Of a stretch of 64,000 nt of DNA, positions 25,674 through 34,371 are shown piece by piece. Under the pieces are notes generated by a model, which saw only the letters and a list, made by a program, of their open reading frames with translations, had not been told where the DNA came from and searched no databases. The stretch's first letter is position 1. Each line of letters begins with the position of its first letter. Position numbers and translations under genes: made by a program. This stretch comes from Halorubrum sp. SD626R. Lineage in GTDB: Archaea > Halobacteriota > Halobacteria > Halobacteriales > Haloferacaceae. Location: positions 1-64,000 of the forward strand of contig NZ_CVRT01000030.1 in assembly GCF_001261915.1 (NCBI RefSeq), written 5' to 3'.

Positions 25674-26554
25674 CAGATAGTCACCTCCTCAGGGTCGTCT
25701 AAGGCGCCTGGTTCAGGCGGAGACGGGGCGGTAATTCCGCCTTGCGTCTCAAGGAACCGAGCAATTCGGTCGAACTTGGCTAGCGTCTCAACCTCGTAGT
25801 CACGACGCCGACTCCGGTGCGTTCGGACGAACTCGAAGGCACTGCACTGATGTCGCCAACAGCCTTCCATCATTGATGTCCGGTCGCCGATTACCTCGGG
25901 TACCTCGAAGGGTACCTCCTCAACGATCTCATTCTGGTCTTTCGTCCCCTTGAACTCGATTGGGACCGCTCCAAGGACGCCGACGTCGATATTCAACTCG
26001 CCTGCGAAGTTCGTTGCCAGCTCCTCTAAGCCCTCCACAGACGCTTCACCCTTCGCAGATGGCTCAAACGGAATGAGGAGGTTCCGCGTCGCGTAAATCG
26101 CGTTATATAGGTGATCTGACTCCGTCGCCGGTGGATCACAGATGAGGACATCGTACCGGTCGGGGATATCATTTTCAGCGAGGACTCGACGGAGTTGCGC
26201 GTAGATGTTGTACGCATCGCCGAAGTCCTCTGCACGACTCTTTTCGCGGGCGAGGTGGTCTGAGAGGTCTGAAAGCGTGTTATGTTCTGGAATGATATCG
26301 ATACCCTCTCCGGTGCGAATCAGATCGTCGAAATTCCCACCCGGGTTATCGACGAGGTGTCGAACAAGGCTGTCCGCGGACGAATCACTCCGTGCGTCGT
26401 CGACGTCGAATAGTCGACTCAGATTACCATCTTGTGGGTCGAGCGGGATCACCAGGACATCTAGTCCAGCCCGAGCGTGTGCACAGGCAATGTTCGCTGT
26501 CAACGACGTCTTGCCAACGCCGCCAGCCTCGCTGTAGACCGTATACGAGAGCAT
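25673..26554 (-). CDS. parA: ParA-family partition ATPase
   Basis: 293 residues. The P-loop is SEAGGVGKTSLTANIA; the signature lysine of the deviant Walker A (K-G-G-x-x-K-T/S) is replaced by Ala, which I recall as common in haloarchaeal homologues. Walker A' is VLVIPLDPQDGNLSRLF and Walker B is DVLICDPPATES. The protein should bind DNA non-specifically and drive plasmid segregation with the small gene downstream. The repeats at 26603-26703 lie just upstream and are a natural candidate for its centromere or operator. Confidence 0.85.
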   Translation of the reverse strand: MLSYTVYSEAGGVGKTSLTANIACAHARAGLDVLVIPLDPQDGNLSRLFDVDDARSDSSADSLVRHLVDNPGGNFDDLIRTGEGIDIIPEHNTLSDLSDHLAREKSRAEDFGDAYNIYAQLRRVLAENDIPDRYDVLICDPPATESDHLYNAIYATRNLLIPFEPSAKGEASVEGLEELATNFAGELNIDVGVLGAVPIEFKGTKDQNEIVEEVPFEVPEVIGDRTSMMEGCWRHQCSAFEFVRTHRSRRRDYEVETLAKFDRIARFLETQGGITAPSPPEPGALDDPEEVTI

Positions 26555-26602
26555 ACCGTATGATTAGAGACTGTTCACATAAACGTATGTCAGACACACA
26601 TC

Positions 26603-26703
26603 TATGAAAGACACAAAAGTTAGTTTGACAAGACAGGCTTGTAACTTAGATGTCTGAGTCAGATATCTAAGATACAAATCTAAGACGCAAATCCAAGACA
26701 TTA
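26603..26703. repeat. Iteron-like repeats upstream of parA (candidate partition site/operator)
   Basis: Three adjacent 13-base direct repeats: ATCTAAGATACAA (26665), ATCTAAGACGCAA (26678) and ATCCAAGACATTA (26691). An inverted version ACTTAGAT is at 26644-26651 and a degenerate ATCTATGAAAGAC near 26603. They occupy the parA promoter region between parA and the divergent ABC gene. Short iterons in this place are typical of centromere-like sites or autoregulatory operators. Confidence 0.6.
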
Positions 26704-26807
26704 CGCCGACGGCACTACCCATTCGTGGCATCATCTGCGGGATGTACGACCGGGAAATGATTCCGAAACGCATAGACGACCGGTCCGAGTATTGACATTC
26801 GTTGCGT

Positions 26808-27584
26808 ATGCCCTCCACCGATGACGAACCCGCCATTCTGGCGACCGAACTCCGGAAAAGCTACGGGTCGGAAGTTGCTCTCGACAGCCTCACGCTAGAC
26901 ATCCCGCATGGAACCGTCTACGGCTTTCTCGGCCCGAACGGCGCAGGGAAGACGACGACGATGCGGCTCCTTACCGGTCTCAGTGATCCAGACAGCGGAT
27001 CGGTACGCGTCTGTGGCGTCGATGCGAGCGACCGGCGTACGATCGCCGGTCGAGTCGGTTATCTCCCCGAGACGCCGCCGCTGTACGATGAGTTCAGCGC
27101 CCGCGAGCAGCTCGAATACGTCGCCGACCTTCGCGACATTTCGCGATCCGTTGCTCGCGAACGCATTGACGAGTACATCGATCAGTTCGGGTTAGCCGGT
27201 GACGCAGATCGGCGGATCGACGGGTACTCGAAGGGAATGAAACAGAAGACTGCGTTCATCCAGAGCGTTCTACACGACCCTGACGTCCTGTATTTAGACG
27301 AACCGACATCGGGACTTGACCCCCGAGCGGCGCGCGCCATCCGGGAATCAATCACCGCGTTCGCCGATGGAGGGACCACTGTGTTTCTCTCAACACACAT
27401 TCTTCCGGTGGTCGAAGCTGTCGCCGACGAGGTCGGGGTGTTGTTCGACGGTCGGCTCGTCGCCGAGGGAACGCCCGCTGAAGTACAGGCCCGTGCGGAG
27501 ACTGGTAAGAGTGGATCCCTCGAAGATGCGTTCCTCGCTGTCACGAGCGAACCCGAAACGGACGCGGCCTCTCGGAGAGAATGA
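26808..27584 (+). CDS. ABC transporter ATP-binding protein
   Basis: 258 residues from ATG 26808. Walker A is LGPNGAGKTTTM, the ABC signature is the variant YSKGMKQK, Walker B is VLYLDEPTSGLD, and the switch His is in LSTHILP. The D-loop (SGLDP) is intact. It matches the single-ATPase subunits of ABC-2-type exporters. Its stop overlaps the ATG of the permease gene (ATGA), so the two form one operon. Confidence 0.9.
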   Translation: MPSTDDEPAILATELRKSYGSEVALDSLTLDIPHGTVYGFLGPNGAGKTTTMRLLTGLSDPDSGSVRVCGVDASDRRTIAGRVGYLPETPPLYDEFSAREQLEYVADLRDISRSVARERIDEYIDQFGLAGDADRRIDGYSKGMKQKTAFIQSVLHDPDVLYLDEPTSGLDPRAARAIRESITAFADGGTTVFLSTHILPVVEAVADEVGVLFDGRLVAEGTPAEVQARAETGKSGSLEDAFLAVTSEPETDAASRRE

Positions 27585-29191
27585 CTCTCCGACAAGATGT
27601 CCGCTACGGACTCCGAATCGGTCGGGCGGAGTTCGTCCGAAGCCTCCGGGGGTACCTCGGAAACCCGCGTCGCGTCCTCGGACTCCTGATCACGGCGCTG
27701 TTTTTTGGCGGCGCGCTCCTATTCGCGCTACCGACGGCATATGTGCTCGGTCAAACCGCGCGTTCCGTAACAGCGGTCCCGTTCTTCGCGCCCCTTGCGA
27801 CGCTCCTTCCCCTCGGTCTCCTGTCGATATCCGTGTTCCGGACTCTCGAACGAATCGGACACATCGATGGTGCGGATTTCGTCCTACTGACGGTTCACCC
27901 GCGAGCAGTCGTTATCGGGCTCATCACAGCGGAGATAGGACGGCTCTTTCTGTGGTTTGGGCTCCCGGTCGGAGCAGTGGTCGTCACGTTCGCACTCGGA
28001 ATGGGCTCGCCATTGCTTGTCGTTTCGGGCGGGGCGGTCGCGCTGCCGCTCGTCTGCTGTGCCGCCGTCTGGGGGTACGCCGGTGGGATCGCCGTGTTAC
28101 GACTCCTGCGGCAACTCCCCAGTCTCCGCCGTCTCCTGAAGGCGGTTGGTATCCTCGCGATGGTCGGATTCGTCGTCGCATCGCAGTTCGCTGGGCAGTT
28201 CATCGTCGAATCTGACCTCTCAGCGCAGCGGCTGTTCTCGGCGGTGGCGTTCGATCCACTCGTCGAATACATTGCCCTCGCGTTCGTCGGAACGCCGCTC
28301 TCCAGATCGATCTCCCCGGCAGCGGTGGCGGTGCTCGCGGCGTTCATCGCGCTCACGCCGGTCGGCCTTGCGGTCTCGACTAGGCAGGCTTCCACGCTCT
28401 GGTTCACCGATCCGGTTGACAACAATGCGTCGACGCAGGTACGGCAGTCGAGCGGCGGTTTCTCTGCCCCACAACCGTTCGTATGGACCAAAGCTGGGCG
28501 TATCGCGTGGGGGATCCTCGTGCGCGGTCGCCGTAATCCGGCGGAATTGAGTCACCTCCTGATCGCCGTCTTCTTTATCGCACCGTTCGGGACCATGCTG
28601 GTCGAGTTCTCGGCCGACGCCCTTGGACCGATCATGGCTGGGGTCGGTGTCGTCCTTGCGACATACCTCTCGGGTGCCACCTTTGGGTTGAACCCGCTCG
28701 GTGACGAGCGGCCGCAACTACCACTTTTACTTCTTACCAAGACACCATCCTCGGCTCTCGTCCGTGGACGGCTCCTCGCCGGCGTTGCCATCGGAGTGCC
28801 GGTCGTCGGTCTTGGCTCGCTCGTTTCGATCCGTTTTGGGGTGACGGTGCTTCAGGCGGCAGCGACCGCCGCTGTCGGCGCCACGATGTGTCTCGCTGCG
28901 GCGATGTTTGCGGTCGGCATTGGCTCCGCGTATCCGATCTACGAGGAGCGCGAGTTCTGGGGGACCGAAACAGTCGTCCCGTCGACGCTCGTCATGATGG
29001 TGTACCTGTTCGTCGTGGGTGCTGGAACGATTCTCGGGCTGTTCGTAACCTGGTTCGCGGTTACAGGAAACGTCGTGTTGACGCCCATATTCGGCGTGTT
29101 CTTCGGTACATATCTGCTATTGACCATCGGAGTTTCGTATGGTTCCTACCGCTATGCGCTCCGACGCCACCGACGCTACACACTGGCGTGA
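27581..29191 (+). CDS. ABC transporter permease, large haloarchaeal type
   Basis: 536 residues with about twelve hydrophobic segments and no binding-protein-dependent EAA loop, as in ABC-2 or fused permeases. The N-terminus is cytoplasmic and basic (RQDVRYGLRIGRAEFVRSLR). The exported substrate cannot be inferred. There is no binding protein nearby, so it is more likely an exporter than an importer. Translation is coupled to the ATPase gene by a four-base overlap. Confidence 0.82.
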   Translation: MTLRQDVRYGLRIGRAEFVRSLRGYLGNPRRVLGLLITALFFGGALLFALPTAYVLGQTARSVTAVPFFAPLATLLPLGLLSISVFRTLERIGHIDGADFVLLTVHPRAVVIGLITAEIGRLFLWFGLPVGAVVVTFALGMGSPLLVVSGGAVALPLVCCAAVWGYAGGIAVLRLLRQLPSLRRLLKAVGILAMVGFVVASQFAGQFIVESDLSAQRLFSAVAFDPLVEYIALAFVGTPLSRSISPAAVAVLAAFIALTPVGLAVSTRQASTLWFTDPVDNNASTQVRQSSGGFSAPQPFVWTKAGRIAWGILVRGRRNPAELSHLLIAVFFIAPFGTMLVEFSADALGPIMAGVGVVLATYLSGATFGLNPLGDERPQLPLLLLTKTPSSALVRGRLLAGVAIGVPVVGLGSLVSIRFGVTVLQAAATAAVGATMCLAAAMFAVGIGSAYPIYEEREFWGTETVVPSTLVMMVYLFVVGAGTILGLFVTWFAVTGNVVLTPIFGVFFGTYLLLTIGVSYGSYRYALRRHRRYTLA

Positions 29192-29862
29192 CCACGCAGT
29201 TTCGTATGTCTTGAACAGAGCCAGTACTGGTTGTCAATGAGTCATAGAAGGAAAACAACTCGGAGCACGAATTCCCATTGACGAAATTACCAAGTTATCT
29301 ACCGGCAGTGTTGGACTGTCATCAGTACGTCTCTGTCTTGGTATGATTTTCTGGCTCTGTTGAAACTATCGACAGATGATATATTCTGCTCCGGTTGTGG
29401 TCTATACAGCAGTTGCTTTTTGCAGGTACCGGATTGACCTACCGGTGACTTGTCAGTAGCGGCGTGCAAGATACAGAGGATGAGCCTTGTTTAGACGCGG
29501 TGTAGATTGGGCGGAACAGTTGCTATCTGAAGAACGGAATGATACAGAGAGTCTCTCAGAGACTGATCCTGTTCAGTCAACACAGACACCAATATACGTT
29601 ATCGAGAGCATCTAAAAAAGGCACAGAGGCTTTATTCAGTAGCACGGTATCAACAAGATACTAAAACACTGATAGGGAATCTTGTCTCATAAAACCAGCA
29701 TGCAGGTTATGACAACCAATTTACTGGCGCACTTCCAAGTCACCTGACAGGCCGAAACACGACCATGCGCACTCCGATCGAAACGACCCAGTACTACGGT
29801 AACGCTCACGAGACCAGTTCCTCAGAAAGGATTCCAGACCGATTCCACGCTAATTGGTAAAC
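29192..29862. other. 671-base gap with small IS relics
   Basis: No gene. The 33-bp exact repeat at 29451-29483 (also at 43958-43990) is embedded here; on the minus strand it reads HPLYLARRY and stop, as the last residues of a transposase would. Motifs such as GGCTCTGTTGAAAC (~29350), typical of haloarchaeal IS ends, and the low-complexity AT-rich stretch 29600-29700 suggest layered insertions and deletions. Confidence 0.4.
29451..29483 (-). repeat. 33-bp exact repeat, IS remnant (copy 1 of 2)
   Basis: Identical over 33 bases to 43958-43990, about 14.5 kb away, with unrelated flanks beyond. On the minus strand it encodes a short run ending in a stop codon, consistent with the 3' end of a transposase gene. 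Confidence 0.55.
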
Positions 29863-30681
29863 ATGCGTCGCGTACTCTCCGTCCTCGTGTTGATCGTTTT
29901 CGCTGGTTGTCTCAGTGGGGTTGGTCCTACGTCTACTGCTGGTCCCCCCGATACCGACTGGGCTTCTGGTGACAGTATCAACACGACCGCACTCACAGAA
30001 CAGCACTTCCAGACCCTCCGTGAGGCCGGTAGCTTCACCACAAATCACAGCGAGACCGTCCATGTTGACGGCGAAGCCCACCCGGTAGGGCCACGACCAG
30101 AGGGGTATTACCCACCGACGTTCACTCGCAAGCAGGTCGATCTCGATAAAGGGCGTTACCTCGACACGTACGTCACGGAAGGACACCGGCAGAGCAATCA
30201 TTTCATTACGCCCGACCTGACCGCCACGCGACGCAAGCAGTGCCCAGACTGTGACTACGAATATTCGTCCCAACAACGCCCAGACGTGGATACGCGGTCA
30301 GAGCGTATCGACCGCTTCAGGGCCGCGGAGACGGTGACACAACTCGCTCGATTCCTTCGCGGTGGGACCGTCGAATTCAATTATTCGCATGTTGAGACGG
30401 TTGAGCGCGGCGGCGAAACGCTGTACCGGTATCGAGCCAAGCAGAGCCTTGAGACTGCGCCCCCACCGTTCTCTGCGCCCCCAAACGGAACAGCCACGAT
30501 GCTGGTGAGTAGGGATGGTGTTATACGACGGTTCGAACTCCAGTACGCCGGCCCTGCTACGGTAGCGCTTGACGGCGAGGAACAGACGGTCAACGTCACT
30601 CACACATTTATTCGGACGTACACAGATGTCGGCGAGACGACCATCGAACGCCCGTCATGGGTTGACCGCGCCACGAACTAA
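29863..30681 (+). CDS. Secreted haloarchaeal lipoprotein of unknown function
   Basis: 272 residues from ATG 29863 (MRRVLSVLVLIVFAGCL). The signal peptide ends in a lipobox (FAGC), so the protein is lipid-anchored outside. The mature part is beta-strand-rich with several His/Arg stretches and a CPDCDY motif (~residues 130-135) that could bind metal. Alternating strands (GETLYRYRAKQSL, ATMLVSRDGVIRRFELQY) resemble the conserved core of a family of haloarchaeal secreted lipoproteins. No enzymatic motif. Confidence 0.7.
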   Translation: MRRVLSVLVLIVFAGCLSGVGPTSTAGPPDTDWASGDSINTTALTEQHFQTLREAGSFTTNHSETVHVDGEAHPVGPRPEGYYPPTFTRKQVDLDKGRYLDTYVTEGHRQSNHFITPDLTATRRKQCPDCDYEYSSQQRPDVDTRSERIDRFRAAETVTQLARFLRGGTVEFNYSHVETVERGGETLYRYRAKQSLETAPPPFSAPPNGTATMLVSRDGVIRRFELQYAGPATVALDGEEQTVNVTHTFIRTYTDVGETTIERPSWVDRATN

Positions 30682-30908
30682 GGCTCCTTGAACAATACCG
30701 GAACAGATGATCAATGACTGGTTTCGCGACTCTGTTTTTTGTCTACTTTTCTTCTGTGTAAGATACGCGCCCTGCATCTTGTAACGTGAACAGTACATTA
30801 TCTCGAACTGGTAGGATTCTCTGCGGTCAACTCGCAGCTCTCATCGACCGGCTGTTTCAGTCGAAAATATGATTGAAGAAGCGGATCTCAACAGAGCCGA
30901 TTTCTCAA

Positions 30909-31493
30909 CTACGGGCTAAACACGTTCTCAAACAGTATCGCGTTTGATTTTGTATGGATGATAATAACTTTGAGTTTATCCGCATCTGGGCCTGTTCTCT
31001 CAGGCAAACTGCGGAAGTCGGCTCCACCTACATTTATTTCGAATTGAATTGTCTCTCCGACATTCCATATATTGTTGTCAGCTGGGTAGTCCTCTATTAT
31101 GACTTGGTTTGGATCTGCGGGACCCGCGTCTCCATACCCTTTGCTAATCAATCCATTGTCCTCTTGGAGGTTCTCTTCATCAATATCACTATTCTGAGCA
31201 GGTAAATTGATTAGACGCTCGTTGCTATCTACACCCGGACCAGACGCTTTGACGATTATCTCTATATTTTCAACCTTCACGCTATCTCCCGCAAGATGAG
31301 TTACTCGAACTTCTTGATCGTCCGCTCCTGGAACAAAATCACCACTCGTTTGACCAACAATCGGTGCGGGTTCGTTCAGGTCTTCTGTGATGGGAAGAGC
31401 GGCAGCAGAAACAGCTATCCCCAGAATAACGACGATTGCGACCATCAAAATAGTTGAAATGACAGAAGATACTGCACGATCCAGCTGAGTCAT
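30909..31493 (-). CDS. Type IV pilin-like protein (archaeal pilin N-domain)
   Basis: 194 residues from ATG 31493 (MTQLDRAVSSVISTIL). The short charged N-terminus, the DRAVS cleavage region and the following hydrophobic segment (ILMVAIVVILGIAVSAAAL) are the signature of archaeal type IV pilins processed by PibD. The rest is a beta-rich acidic domain. No pilus assembly genes are nearby, so it is an orphan pilin that would be assembled by a chromosomal machine. The ~230-base gap to the preceding gene shows nothing else. Confidence 0.82.
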   Translation of the reverse strand: MTQLDRAVSSVISTILMVAIVVILGIAVSAAALPITEDLNEPAPIVGQTSGDFVPGADDQEVRVTHLAGDSVKVENIEIIVKASGPGVDSNERLINLPAQNSDIDEENLQEDNGLISKGYGDAGPADPNQVIIEDYPADNNIWNVGETIQFEINVGGADFRSLPERTGPDADKLKVIIIHTKSNAILFENVFSP

Positions 31494-31859
31494 GCGCATG
31501 GGTACATCCTATCAACAAAATAAGTTCCCGATTCGCTCCTGGGTACGTTTGTCGTCTCTCGCACGAATATCAACACAGTATTTCCATTAGCATCGACAAT
31601 GACTGGCTTTACTGTTCGAAACGCGGAAGCAACGATGGATACTCCTGCGACTGAATTACTCTGTGAGACGCGGGAAGCAGATCAGTACCAGCTGGAATAA
31701 TTTCGGTTGTCCCTGCCTCGTTCTTGTGTCGGGATCGCTCGGGTGCAATTATGGACTGGTAATCTATTCTGAGAAAAATTCCAGCACTGCGACGCGATAG
31801 GCGACGGTCAACGGGGCGCGACTCACCTCGGTTCCACATCGATCGCGTCACTCCACACT

Positions 31860-33100
31860 CCACATGACTCACACTCGACACTCCACGATTACGACTGTCT
31901 CATTGAGGGGTCAAGCTCACGACGCGGGTGACGATCCACGCTCGCGACGACGACGATCGACGGTGCGGGGAGAGCGCGGCACACGCGCTGTCGACGAGAC
32001 GCGAGTTCGGCTGCGGCGGTCCACGCGGCGACGTGTTGTCGCGGTAAGCACGCCTTGGTCGACGGTCGTCTCTCGCGCTCGTGGAGCGGTGCTGTTGGCG
32101 GTCGCGAAGCGGTCACAACGAGTGCTCGCTGCGGTGCTGTCTGCGGTCGTGTCTCTGTGTCGATCGTCGTTGTGAGAACACGGTGTTAGGCGCACACCCC
32201 ACGTAGGCATTATTGCTGATTACTACTAATTGTATAGAACTTGGGTGTAGCGCGGTGGATCGGCGTCGACGTGCGTGGGTGTCGCGGCGGTCGCGACGCG
32301 TCGTGCTGTGCGTCTGTTCGCGTCGGTCGGTCAGTGCGACTCGTACTCGTCGCGCGGGCATCGTCTGCGTCGTCGACGGCGACGATCCACGCTGGCAACG
32401 ACGACGATCGACGGCGGGTATAGAGCGTGAGATTCAGCGGTCAACGTGTGGTGCGAACGCGACGCGATCGACGATCGTCTCTCGCGAACACGACGCGGAC
32501 ATTCTGCGGTCGACGCGATCTGCTCGCGGTGCTGGTGCGGTCGTGATCGACAGCGTCGAACTCGTGGTTCGAGTCGGTGTTGAGGCGCACCCCACGTGCG
32601 GATCGTTGCTGTAACGAAACGAGTGCAACGAAGTGGGGTCAACGAGATGGCGCACGGTCAACGTGCGTCGTCGAGTCGCGTTGAAGTCACGGCTGATCGT
32701 CGTCGTGGGCGGTCACGCGAGAGCGCGAGCTCGCACTCGATGTGTGGTCATCGTCTGCGTCGTCGACGGCGACGATCGACGCGACGCGTCTGGGGTTCGA
32801 GTCTGCGCTGCGCGCTGCGTCTGTCCTCGTGATTGAGCTCGTCGATCGTCTCACTTGACGTTCGTGATCGCGGCGTCGTCGCGACGATCCAGGTGGTTTT
32901 TCTCATATTTCTGGTATACTGTGCGAGATCGGTTTCTGGTATCGACGGCGATGATTGTGTCGCTGGTTCGAGTGCGATCAGCGCACGAATTTGTATTGGG
33001 TTCCGCGTCGTCGTCTCCACGGTCCACGGTCGTCGTCGCGTTGTGGATAGAGTCTGATGGCGACACGATGGACCCCATGATCGATTTCTCGAATTGGTAA
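31860..33100. repeat. CpG-dense degenerate tandem array of ~400-base units, no convincing gene
   Basis: Extremely rich in CGACG, CGTCG and GATCG. Ordered blocks recur. The block GACGATC(C/G)ACG recurs near 31931, 32388 and 32770. GGTCGTCTCTCGCG near 32065 is matched by ATCGTCTCTCGCG near 32475. A GCGGTGCTG...GCGGTCGTG block and a GGCGCAC(AC)CCCACGT block (~32190, ~32585) each appear twice. CATCGTCTGCGTCGTCGACG appears exactly at ~32360 and ~32750. Spacing is ~380-450 bases, so these are three decayed copies of one unit. Frames are open on both strands simply because stop codons are rare in such sequence; their products are Arg/Val/Ser-rich and un-haloarchaeal. Confidence 0.65.
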
Positions 33101-33301
33101 GTGGGTGGTGTCGTGTCTATTAGTGCGGTCGATGCGGGGGTGCGGTATATTGAGGGGGTGAATGGACCCTTAATTCCGAATACCATTTATTAACGTCTGT
33201 TTCAGCGGTGTAATACTGAATACTAAGTATTATACCACTAATTAAGCCCCATTTATCGGTAGGTATGGAAGAGTCCGCACTATTAAGCCCCTAGTAAGCA
33301 C
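33101..33301. other. Non-coding AT-rich transition
   Basis: Between the CpG-dense array and the 40-bp repeats. Contains AATACTGAATACTAAGTATT (~33213-33232), an imperfect palindrome related to the repeats that follow, and no gene. Confidence 0.4.
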
Positions 33302-33397
33302 CTCGAAACTGAATATTGGATATTGTGGGCTACAACTAGTCCTCAATACTGAATATTAGATATTGTGGGCTAGAACTGGTCATGAATACTGAATAGC
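33302..33397. repeat. 40-bp direct repeats in an AT-rich tract
   Basis: Two adjacent 40-base copies (33302-33341 and 33342-33381) share the core ATATTGTGGGCTA and differ at about five positions. A partial third (GAATACTGAATAG) follows at ~33384-33396. The tract 33190-33480 is far more AT-rich than the window average. Tandem repeats beside an AT-rich segment are the usual look of a replication or protein-binding origin, but no replication gene is adjacent. Confidence 0.6.
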
Positions 33398-33498
33398 TCT
33401 TATTACGGTATTAGAATAGTAGTGTGAAAATCAATGATCATAACAAATACGATACTAGAAATTCTTATAAAATATAAAGGAATTGAAAATACACAACG

Positions 33499-33609
33499 GT
33501 CTTCACGGAGGACGAACTGGAGCTGGCTAACGTAGAATTTCACTTAACTGTCGAAGATATTGAGCAGAATACTAATCGTTACGACAATACGGAATCGGGT
33601 GAAGAGTAG
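33499..33609 (+). pseudogene. C-terminal remnant of an acidic protein gene
   Basis: An open frame of 36 codons and a stop (VFTEDELELANVEFHLTVED, ending TESGEE). Its acidic composition is typical of real haloarchaeal coding sequence, but it has no start codon: a TGA lies five codons upstream. It is probably the 3' end of a gene lost to rearrangement. No family recognised. Confidence 0.4.
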
Positions 33610-33766
33610 CGAATATCAGCGTGCTTCGGGAAAACGAGTCTGACCAAATCGTAGGTTGTCTAATGGGTCTGCAATGGCGAGAACGGGCGCGGCTTCGCGT
33701 CTGATGAAATGAGGATTTTCGCGTTCATCCCCAACTGTGGAGTCGCGATAGTTCGGTCCTCAAAGC

Positions 33767-33937
33767 ATGGAGTTGACTGACAAAGGTCGGAAAGTTGTCT
33801 CAGAAGTGGAAGCAGAGCGCGGTAGCCAGAGTGGGGGCGTTGGCTTTGTCTCTGAGCCACGGATTTACAAGCTAGAACAGGACATTTCTGACATTCACCA
33901 AGGCTTGAAAATATGTCTGAATCAATCGCGGAAATAG
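33767..33937 (+). CDS. Small protein or C-terminal regulator fragment, 56 aa
   Basis: From ATG 33767 the frame encodes MELTDKGRKVVSEVEAERGS and a helical tail (IYKLEQDISDIHQGLK). The opening resembles the wing end of winged-helix regulators (x-L-T-x-K-G-R). It could be a genuine small gene or the 3' part of a broken one. There is no clear promoter. Upstream, to 33610, I see only uninformative frames. Confidence 0.4.
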   Translation: MELTDKGRKVVSEVEAERGSQSGGVGFVSEPRIYKLEQDISDIHQGLKICLNQSRK

Positions 33938-34074
33938 AGCAATCTCAGATGAGTGTGATCGACACCGACGTGGCCGATTGACTTGCTGCTGTACACACAT
34001 TATTCCCTCGACACCAATTCGTCCTTAGTGTGATATTCGGGGCCGAAGGACCCGGGGCTTCATACTGATACGAT

Positions 34075-34371
34075 TCACGAATCTGTATCGGATGGTGGTC
34101 TCTCTGAAAGCCGATTAAATCGCTCTTGAGCCGTATCGGAACGGGTTTTTGTCTGTTCAGATCTGTGCTCTACCGAAAATATATCACCATCATGTACCTC
34201 TACAGTCAGAATCGCCTCAGCGTGACGTCCGTCCGCGGGCAACTCCCCGGGATCGAGGACCGCGTTGCCCACCTCCTCACCATCCTGCTCGAAGAACACC
34301 GTTGCGAGCCCGTCTTCAATCGAATCGACAACTGCAGTGTACTCGCCGTCTGGAAGGTCAATTGTAGTCAT
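34075..34371 (-). CDS. DUF3006-like small protein, downstream of the broken metallo-beta-lactamase gene
   Basis: 98 residues. Beta-strand-rich N-terminal two thirds with MTTIDLPDGEYTAVVDSIED and GLATVFFEQDGEE, the compact barrel-like pattern of DUF3006 proteins, and a disordered acidic tail. Its ATG overlaps the last codon of the upstream gene. DUF3006 proteins are often encoded next to ComEC-like metallo-beta-lactamase proteins, as here; the molecular role is unknown. Confidence 0.75.
   Translation of the reverse strand: MTTIDLPDGEYTAVVDSIEDGLATVFFEQDGEEVGNAVLDPGELPADGRHAEAILTVEVHDGDIFSVEHRSEQTKTRSDTAQERFNRLSERPPSDTDS

Noticed and set aside
26665-26703. CRISPR-like array
   Set aside because: 13-bp direct repeats are contiguous, far too short, and next to parA; iterons explain them.
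31864-32836. Long open frames on both strands in the CpG-dense region (e.g. 31864-32175, 32213-32614, 32331-32642)
   Set aside because: All frames are open because stop codons are scarce in this composition. Products are Arg/Ser-rich and overlap each other, and none shows haloarchaeal acidic composition.
33302-33397. CRISPR array
   Set aside because: The 40-bp copies are adjacent with no unique spacers, copies differ, and no cas genes are near.
33610-33766. Minus-strand frame within 33660-33860
   Set aside because: The product shows mixed composition and runs against the small frame on the opposite strand; no support.
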